DNA of 64,000 nucleotides. It comes from Stackebrandtia nassauensis DSM 44728. Lineage in GTDB: Bacteria; Actinomycetota; Actinomycetes; Mycobacteriales; Micromonosporaceae. The notes under the pieces are model-generated. The model saw only the letters and a program-made list of their open reading frames with translations. It searched no databases and was not told the origin of the DNA. Below, one piece after another: positions 58,854 through 64,000 of this stretch. Where the stretch lies: NCBI RefSeq assembly GCF_000024545.1, contig NC_013947.1:3534001-3598000 (forward strand). The letters are read 5' to 3'. Position numbers and translations under genes: made by a program. The stretch's first letter is position 1; each line of letters begins with the position of its first letter.

Positions 58854-60116
58854 TCAGGTCTGGCGGAACGTCGCTTGCAGGCTCAGCGGGTCCTCGTCCG
58901 GCAGGGTCTTGGCGACGGTCGGCTTGTCGGTGTCGATATCGCACAGTCCGGCGTAGAAGAGACCCCGCCATGCCTTCCGCAGTTTCTCGGTGACAGTGGG
59001 GTTGAGTTCGTATCCGAGTGTGAAGGCGAAGGTCACCTGACGTTCCCCGTCCGGGGAGCTGCCGGAGAAGGTGATGTAGCCCAGTCCGTCACCGGTGTGT
59101 CCGTAGGCGGCCTTGCTCGGTACCGGCGCGCAGTTGTCCGGGACCTTGAACGAGTCCAGGCCCAGGCCGTAGGTCTTGTCCGACTGCGGGGTGAGGTCGC
59201 GGGCCTCGGCCAGCCGCTCGGGGGTGAGCAGGGTTCCGTCGGACATGGCCCGGTAGAAGCGGTTGATGTCGCGCGGGCTGGACACCGCCGCGACACCGGA
59301 CCAGAACTGCGACGGGTCGATGTCGGAGACGTCGATCATCTCCGTGCCGTCACCGTTGTCGAAGTAACCGTTGGGGTGCGGACCGTCCACGATCAGCTGG
59401 CCTTCCTTGGCCAGGTAGGAGTCGTTCATTCCCGCCGGTTCCAGCACCCGCTCGTCGACAGCGTCCTGAATCGACTTGCCGGTGAGTTTCTCGATCAGCA
59501 GACCGATCACGGTGTAACCGGTGTTGGCGTAGGAGAACTTGGTGCCAGGCTCGAACAGCAGGGGCTCTTCGGTCGCCATGCCGATGATCTCTTTGGGCGT
59601 GTACTTGTTCAACCGGTTGGTGCGCACGTCGGAGGGGTCACCATTGTGCAGCGATCCGTAGATGTGGACGAAGTAGTCGCGCAGGCCGCTGGTGTGGTTC
59701 AGCAGCTGCCGCACCGTGATGGTCTCTTCGTAGCGCAGGACGTCGGGCAGGTATTCGTCAATGGGGGCGTCGAGGTCCACTTCGCCTTCGTCGGCCAACT
59801 GCAGGGTGACGGTCGCGATCATGGACTTGGTGAGACTGGCGACCCGGACCCGGTCGGTGGGGTCGGGTTTCTTGTTGTCGCCGATGACCCGCTCACCGGC
59901 GGAGCCTTCCCACACGCCGTCACCGTCGCGGACCTCGGCGATGACACCCGGGGCGCCAGCCTCGTGCAGGGCCTCGATCTTCTGGTTCAGCAAGTCGTTA
60001 TTCAATGTGGACTTGTCAGAGCCGGAACCGGCGTCGAAGGGGTCGGCCAGGGCTACTGCCGAACCGGTGACGAGGACCGCGGCGACCGCGGCGGCGATGA
60101 ACACTTGTTTTCGCAT
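58854..60116 (-). CDS. Secreted serine beta-lactamase/D,D-peptidase-fold enzyme
   Basis: The 420-aa paralogue of the 18144 gene has a signal peptide (MRKQVFIAAAVAAVLVTGSA) and all class C motifs: Ser94-L-T-Lys97, Y-A-N in FSYANTGY and HTG in YGHTGDGLGY. It is therefore likely an active serine peptidase, esterase or D,D-peptidase outside the cell. It is convergent with the RiPP operon, shares its terminator, and its promoter carries the same 19-bp element as the RiPP promoter, so it may act on the exported peptide or protect the wall. That link is inference. Confidence 0.92.
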   Translation of the reverse strand: MRKQVFIAAAVAAVLVTGSAVALADPFDAGSGSDKSTLNNDLLNQKIEALHEAGAPGVIAEVRDGDGVWEGSAGERVIGDNKKPDPTDRVRVASLTKSMIATVTLQLADEGEVDLDAPIDEYLPDVLRYEETITVRQLLNHTSGLRDYFVHIYGSLHNGDPSDVRTNRLNKYTPKEIIGMATEEPLLFEPGTKFSYANTGYTVIGLLIEKLTGKSIQDAVDERVLEPAGMNDSYLAKEGQLIVDGPHPNGYFDNGDGTEMIDVSDIDPSQFWSGVAAVSSPRDINRFYRAMSDGTLLTPERLAEARDLTPQSDKTYGLGLDSFKVPDNCAPVPSKAAYGHTGDGLGYITFSGSSPDGERQVTFAFTLGYELNPTVTEKLRKAWRGLFYAGLCDIDTDKPTVAKTLPDEDPLSLQATFRQT

Positions 60117-60148
60117 TGCGGCATGTTAGGCAGCCTTTCGCCGTTGCC

Positions 60149-60167
60149 CCAACGCATGCGAACGAAC
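60149..60167 (-). promoter_or_regulatory. Shared 19-bp promoter element (beta-lactamase-fold gene 2)
   Basis: On the minus strand this reads GTTCGTTCGCATGCGTTGG, identical to 19427-19445 and 17/19 to 53538-53556. TAACAT lies 20 bp further downstream as a -10. It sits in the 102-bp gap to the divergent PhyH gene, which also contains a TTCGCCG/CGGCGAA dyad (60177-60197). Confidence 0.72.
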
Positions 60168-60218
60168 TCAAACGAATTCGCCGCCGCGTTCGGCGAAATC
60201 TCGCCTAGGGTGTCACCC

Positions 60219-61001
60219 ATGGTCGACCAGGCAACCGTTCTCGAGCAGTACCACCGTGACGGCTACGCGATCTTCCGTGACGTCCTCGACGCCGAGCTGG
60301 TCGCCGAGGCCAGCGATCACGTGGAGTGGTTGCAGCGCAAGCATCCCGACGTGCGTCCCGAACAGCTGGGGCACCAGTACCTGCGCGACGATCCCTTCTG
60401 GATTCGGCTGGTCTCCGACGACCGGCTGGTCGACATCGCGGAACTGTTCGTCGGCCCGGACATCGCCTTGTTCGCCTCGCACTACATCAGCAAGCCGCCG
60501 TTCTCCGGGCAGCCGGTCCTGTGGCACCAGGACGCGGCGTTCTGGCCGCTGGAGCCGATGGAGGTCGTCACGTTGTGGTTGGCGGTGGACCACTCCACTC
60601 CCGAGAACGGTTGCGTGCGGCTCATTCCCGGCAGTCACACCACCCCGACCGCGGCGACCCGGGACGCCGCGGAGGTCGACAACGTCCTCGGCGCGGAGAT
60701 CGCGGTCGAGGTGGACGAGGCCCGCGCCGTCGACATGGTGCTGGCGCCCGGTGACGTCGAGGTCCACCACCCCAACATCGTGCACGGCAGCAACGCCAAC
60801 ACTTCGGCGAAGCGTCGCTGCGGACTGACCATTCGCTACATTCCGACGTCGACGCGCATCACCGGTGACGAACAGCCCTTCCCCAGCGCGTTGTGGCTTC
60901 GCGGCGACAGGGGCGTCAACACATACCAGCCCGTGCCTGATTTCGACGCGGGGCGGCACTTCCGGTACCGGGGCGCTGGCGAGGGTTCCTCGCGGCGCTA
61001 G
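60219..61001 (+). CDS. Phytanoyl-CoA dioxygenase-family oxygenase
   Basis: A 260-aa Fe(II)/2-oxoglutarate oxygenase: starts VLEQYHRDGYAIFRDVLDAE, has the H-x-D of VLWHQDAAFWP, ends of the core PGSHT, HHPNIVHGSNAN with the distal His and RRCGLTIRYIP with the 2-oxoglutarate Arg. Substrates range from lipids to amino acids. A TAGGGT hexamer lies 7 bases before the ATG, suggesting a short or leaderless message. It is divergent from the beta-lactamase-fold gene and may be co-regulated. The last 4 bp overlap the convergent carboxypeptidase gene. Confidence 0.88.
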   Translation: MVDQATVLEQYHRDGYAIFRDVLDAELVAEASDHVEWLQRKHPDVRPEQLGHQYLRDDPFWIRLVSDDRLVDIAELFVGPDIALFASHYISKPPFSGQPVLWHQDAAFWPLEPMEVVTLWLAVDHSTPENGCVRLIPGSHTTPTAATRDAAEVDNVLGAEIAVEVDEARAVDMVLAPGDVEVHHPNIVHGSNANTSAKRRCGLTIRYIPTSTRITGDEQPFPSALWLRGDRGVNTYQPVPDFDAGRHFRYRGAGEGSSRR

Positions 61002-62032
61002 TCCGCCACGGCGGCCTCCACGGTGAGGGTGCCCGCCTTGGTGTCGAGTTCGGCGGGCACGCCCAGTGGCATGACCCGGGGGTCGGCGCCGTGGCCGATG
61101 CGCAGACCGCCGATGACGGGGACTCCCAGTGGGGTGAGCCGGTCGCGCAGTACCTCGGCGACGGTCCAGTCGCCGGGGTTGCCGGTGCTGTCGGTGAACT
61201 GTCCGATGGCGACACCGGCGACGTGCTTCAGGGTTCCGGCGCGCAGCAGTTCGGTGAGCAGTCGGTCCACTCGGTACGGTGATTCGCCGACGTCCTCGAT
61301 GAACAGGATCGCGTCGTCGAGGTCGAGGCCGTTGCGGTTCTCGGGTTCGGAGCACAGCATGGACAGGTTGCCGCCCAACAGGATGCCCGACGCGGTACCG
61401 GCGACCTCGACGCCGGCGGTGGGTTCGGCCGGGTCGCGGGTCAGGACCACCGGGTCGGTCGTGAACAGGGCGCCGCGCAGCGCCTTCTCGGTTTCGGCGG
61501 TGTTGTTGGAGTTCCAGGCGGCCATCGGGGCGTGGAGACTGGCGGTGTCGGCGCGCTTGTAGGCGGCCAGGTGCAGGGCGGTGATGTCGCTGTATCCGAT
61601 GATGAGCTTGGGGTCGGCGTCGGGGAACTCGACCTCGTCGATGATGCGCTGGGTACCGTAGCCGCCGCGGGTGGCCATGACGGCGCGGACCTCGGGGTCG
61701 GCCAGGGCCGCGTTGAGGTCGGCGAGCCGGTCGGCGTCGGGCGCCGACAGGTAGCCGAACTTGTCGAGGGCGTGTTCGGCGACGCGAACCGTGAGCCCCC
61801 AGCTCTCCAGCAGCGCGATTCCCTTGTCGACGGAGGTGGCGTTGGGGGAACCGCCCGGCGACACCAGCATCACCACGTCGCCTTCACTGAGTTTGCGGGG
61901 CCGGACGATGGTGGGTTTGTGCGCGGCGGCGGTGCCCGACGTGCTCACGCCCAGCACCGAACCGCCCACGAGCGCGGCGGCCCCGCCCAGTAGCGAACGG
62001 CGGGCGAAGGAGGACGGTGGTTGCTGCGTCAT
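60998..62032 (-). CDS. Tat-exported LD-carboxypeptidase (S66)
   Basis: The 344-aa protein begins with a twin-arginine signal (SSFARRSLLGGAAALVGG). The mature enzyme has S66 signatures: VMLVSPGGSPN, TRGGYGTQRI, nucleophile Ser in IIGYSDIT, ILFIEDVGE with Glu and RIGHGADPR with His. It removes the terminal D-Ala from tetrapeptide in peptidoglycan turnover. AGGAGTTCAC precedes the ATG. Confidence 0.93.
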   Translation of the reverse strand: MTQQPPSSFARRSLLGGAAALVGGSVLGVSTSGTAAAHKPTIVRPRKLSEGDVVMLVSPGGSPNATSVDKGIALLESWGLTVRVAEHALDKFGYLSAPDADRLADLNAALADPEVRAVMATRGGYGTQRIIDEVEFPDADPKLIIGYSDITALHLAAYKRADTASLHAPMAAWNSNNTAETEKALRGALFTTDPVVLTRDPAEPTAGVEVAGTASGILLGGNLSMLCSEPENRNGLDLDDAILFIEDVGESPYRVDRLLTELLRAGTLKHVAGVAIGQFTDSTGNPGDWTVAEVLRDRLTPLGVPVIGGLRIGHGADPRVMPLGVPAELDTKAGTLTVEAAVAD

Positions 62033-62084
62033 GTGAACTCCTGGTCTCGATGGTCGGGTGGCAGTCGAAGCGATGGTGCGATCG

Positions 62085-63317
62085 TCAGTATGTCCGTTGT
62101 GGTGGTGAGCCGGTGCCCAGCCTCGCCAGGTGTCGCACCGCGGGGTCTTCGTCGTCGAGCCGGGCTCGCAGCGCCGAGGTCACCCGGCGGTCGCGGAACC
62201 GGCTGTCGGCCAGCAGTGAGGTGGCGTGGCGGCGGATCACGGCGTGGGGGTGTTCGGTGCCCGCGATGGCGACGGCGATGTCCTCGCGTCGCAGTTCGCG
62301 CAGGCTTCGGCCCGGTGCCAGGTGTGCCTCGGCGAGTTCGGCGACCGGGGGCGAATGGTCCAGCAGGGCCGACAGCCGTCCGTAGTCCAGGGGCGCTTCG
62401 GGGTTCGCGTAGTCCTGCCACGACAGGTAGGGACAGCACAGGCCCCTCGCGGCGGCGGGATCGGGCAGGCGCGCGTGCAGCCAGTCGCCGTCGCCCAACA
62501 GCGCCAGGGCGTCGCTGGTCCGGCCGTCGCCTCGCCGTGCGCACTCGCGCAGGGCGTCGATCACCTCGGCGCGGGTGTCGCCGATGTGGGCGAGCAGTTT
62601 CGGCACGCTCCACTGGTAGTCGTCTTGGGACAGTTGCGCGACCAGCGCGGGTACGGCGTCGCCGCCGATGGCGCGCAGACGTTCGAACGCCTCCTCGCTG
62701 TTGATCGCGCCGTCGAACTCCCCCAGCCGGGACAGCAGGAACGGGATCCGTTGCGGCAGTGGCAGAGCGTCGATCCGCGCGCGTTCCCGCGCGTCGGCGT
62801 CCTGGGACGGGAACAGTGACCGGAACGCGGCGGCACCGACGGCGCGACGTACCAGGTTCTCGAGGTCGGCGCAGTCGTGGTCGTAGAACATCACCACCAG
62901 ATCCGGCGACACGCCCGGCAGACCGACGAGTTCGTCTCGGAGTTGTTTCGCCGTCCGCACCAGCATGGCGCGCAGGTTGCGTTCGTGATGGGCGAAGTCC
63001 GACGCCGAGGCCGTCGCCATCACGGCTTCGCCCTCGGCGATGGCCGCGGTCAGTTCACTCGTCTGGTAGTCGATGTCGTCGTCGGGCCAGTCGGCCGGAT
63101 TCCAGTCGGCGTCGTACAGGTCCCCCGCCGGGCGCGACGTGACCGGTTCGACCACCGCCGCCAGGCTGGGAAAGTGCACCTGTTCGCCGTCGACGTACAG
63201 GTTGAACAAGGCCACGGCCCGCAGGTGTCGGCCGGAGTCCGCGGCGGGTACCACGGTTCGCACCGTCGTGGCCGTGCACGCCAGCAGCAGCGGTCGCACG
63301 GCGTCCCAGATTCCCAT
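62085..63317 (-). CDS. HEAT-repeat-like protein, unknown function
   Basis: A 410-aa cytoplasmic helical protein. The N-terminal part (about 1-120) is a mixed domain with LFNLYVDGEQVHFPSL; then come HEAT-like helices (FERLRAIGGDAVPALVAQL, KLLAHIGDTRAEVIDALREC, AIAGTEHPHAVIRRHATSLL, DDEDPAVRHLARL). HEAT arrays bind proteins or nucleic acids. The ATG at 63317 is chosen over a TTG at 63326. Function unknown. Confidence 0.72.
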   Translation of the reverse strand: MGIWDAVRPLLLACTATTVRTVVPAADSGRHLRAVALFNLYVDGEQVHFPSLAAVVEPVTSRPAGDLYDADWNPADWPDDDIDYQTSELTAAIAEGEAVMATASASDFAHHERNLRAMLVRTAKQLRDELVGLPGVSPDLVVMFYDHDCADLENLVRRAVGAAAFRSLFPSQDADARERARIDALPLPQRIPFLLSRLGEFDGAINSEEAFERLRAIGGDAVPALVAQLSQDDYQWSVPKLLAHIGDTRAEVIDALRECARRGDGRTSDALALLGDGDWLHARLPDPAAARGLCCPYLSWQDYANPEAPLDYGRLSALLDHSPPVAELAEAHLAPGRSLRELRREDIAVAIAGTEHPHAVIRRHATSLLADSRFRDRRVTSALRARLDDEDPAVRHLARLGTGSPPQRTY

Positions 63318-63341
63318 GCGCGACAACGGTAGCAGCGCTGC

Positions 63342-63764
63342 TTAAGCGCCCAGGAACGTCAGCCGCACCTGGCGGCGCGGATTGTCGACATTGGTGTCGA
63401 TGAGGACGATCGACTGCCAGGTGCCCAGTGTCAGCGCACCCGACACCACCGGGACGGTGGCGTACGGGGCGACGAAACCCGGCAGGACGTGGTCGCGGCC
63501 GTGCCCGGGGGATCCGTGCGAATGCCGCCACCGGTCGTCGCGAGGCAGCAGGTGGTCGATGGCCGCCAGCAGGTCCGTGTCGCTGCCCGCGCCGGTCTCG
63601 ATGATGGCCAGGCCCGCCGTCGCGTGCGGCACGAACACGTTGAGCAGGCCGTTGTTGGCCCCGTGTTCGCGCAGGAACGACTCGCACTCCCCGCTGATAT
63701 CGCGCGCGGCCGCTTTGGTGCCGGTCGTCAGCTCCACCGTCAAGGTGTGGAAAACACCGCTCAT
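63342..63764 (-). CDS. UPF0047/YjbQ-family protein
   Basis: A 140-aa protein with YjbQ signatures: NVFVPHATAGLAIIE, RHSHGSPGHGRDHVLPGFVAPY and GTWQSIVLIDTN. The family has weak thiamin phosphate synthase-like activity and unknown real role. The ATG at 63764 has AGGATC upstream. It is divergent from the helicase gene at 63824. Confidence 0.92.
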   Translation of the reverse strand: MSGVFHTLTVELTTGTKAAARDISGECESFLREHGANNGLLNVFVPHATAGLAIIETGAGSDTDLLAAIDHLLPRDDRWRHSHGSPGHGRDHVLPGFVAPYATVPVVSGALTLGTWQSIVLIDTNVDNPRRQVRLTFLGA

Positions 63765-63823
63765 GAGCGTCGATCCTGCCACCTCGCGCGCGCCGCCCCC
63801 AAGCGACGGGGCACCATGATCGG

Positions 63824-64000
63824 GTGAATCTCGCCGACCGCTTCCCCGCCACGCCCGATCCCGACGCCATTTTCTCGGCGTTCACCGACTGGGCCGTGGA
63901 GGCGGGTTTCAGCCTGTACGACGCGCAGGAAGAAGCGGTCATGGAGATCGTGTCGGGAAACAACGTCATCGTGTCGACGCCGACGGGGTCCGGCAAGAGC
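63824..64000 (+). CDS. DEAD/DEAH-box helicase, N-terminus (cut by window edge)
   Basis: The GTG at 63824 opens MNLADRFPATPDPDAIFSAF, then FSLYDAQEEAVMEIVSGNN and the Walker A STPTGSGKS at the window end. This start resembles actinobacterial superfamily II helicases with a DUF3516 C-terminal part, such as those acting on RNA. Only 59 codons are present, so the C-terminal half cannot be checked. Confidence 0.85.
   Translation, partial: MNLADRFPATPDPDAIFSAFTDWAVEAGFSLYDAQEEAVMEIVSGNNVIVSTPTGSGKS

Noticed and set aside
57259-58971. Minus-strand frame of 570 aa over the JmjC hydroxylase
   Set aside because: Antisense shadow; the plus-strand protein has complete JmjC motifs and coupled start codons.
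58875-60218. N-terminal extension of the PhyH gene back to 58875
   Set aside because: The extension is antisense to the beta-lactamase-fold gene; the PhyH domain starts exactly at the ATG at 60219.
1-64000. tRNA, rRNA, CRISPR array, prophage or intact insertion sequence
   Set aside because: Reading both strands gave no cloverleaf-like GTTCGA-loop genes, repeat-spacer series, transposase or integrase genes.

Overview
The window is high-GC DNA from an actinobacterium. The genes that point there are an SAV2177/DUF574-type methyltransferase, DinB/DUF664 proteins of the thiol-transferase type, large NB-ARC/TPR regulators, a WXG-type protein, a Tat-exported LD-carboxypeptidase and an aromatic leader peptide ahead of DAHP synthase. 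A Streptomyces- or Glycomyces/Stackebrandtia-like host would fit, but the sequence alone does not settle the genus. No tRNA, rRNA, CRISPR array or intact insertion sequence was seen.

Layout. 0-12.4 kb: a WXG-type protein, a LuxR/NB-ARC regulator divergent from an FAD oxidase and RibD-like reductase, a frameshifted gene, DinB and NIPSNAP proteins, an AraC regulator, and a MerR regulator divergent from a TAP-like hydrolase. 12.4-16 kb: DAHP synthase with a leader peptide and attenuator-like RNA, a shrunken trypsin-like secreted protein, and a beta-helix protein. 16-21 kb: a stand-alone CobB/CbiA, a small secreted protein, a beta-lactamase-fold protein with a broken catalytic motif, and a PepSY membrane protein. 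21-31 kb: an exported EEP phosphodiesterase, MFS/HxlR and MFS/TetR drug-efflux type units, a CPBP protease with a two-component system, and a GH30 glycosidase. 31.2-32.5 kb: a scrap yard of truncated or frameshifted genes. 32.5-37.2 kb: a soluble glucose dehydrogenase-like lipoprotein, two methyltransferases, and a Zur-controlled set (degenerate CobW protein, zinc-free L28 and S14). 37.3-51 kb: peptidase, esterase/TetR, aldo/keto reductase, an RDD membrane-protein operon, HtpX and an epoxide hydrolase.

The most interesting part is 51-60.1 kb. A HTH/NB-ARC/TPR regulator is followed by a small peptide gene with a Cys-containing tail, a LanM-like dehydratase without a LanC cyclase (fused instead to a DUF6624-like domain), and two JmjC-like cupin proteins, one with intact iron ligands and one without. 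The four are closely spaced or overlapping and form an operon that looks like an uncharacterised RiPP (ribosomal peptide) pathway. A strong hairpin separates the precursor from its enzymes. The promoter region of this operon carries a 19-bp element that is almost identical to one in front of two beta-lactamase-fold genes, one directly convergent with the operon and its paralogue 40 kb away. This suggests one regulon. The two beta-lactamase-fold genes also share near-identical terminators, so the whole cassette was duplicated, and one copy has lost its catalytic lysine.

All functions are inferred from reading the translations and DNA by eye. Names of families are from recall and no search was run.
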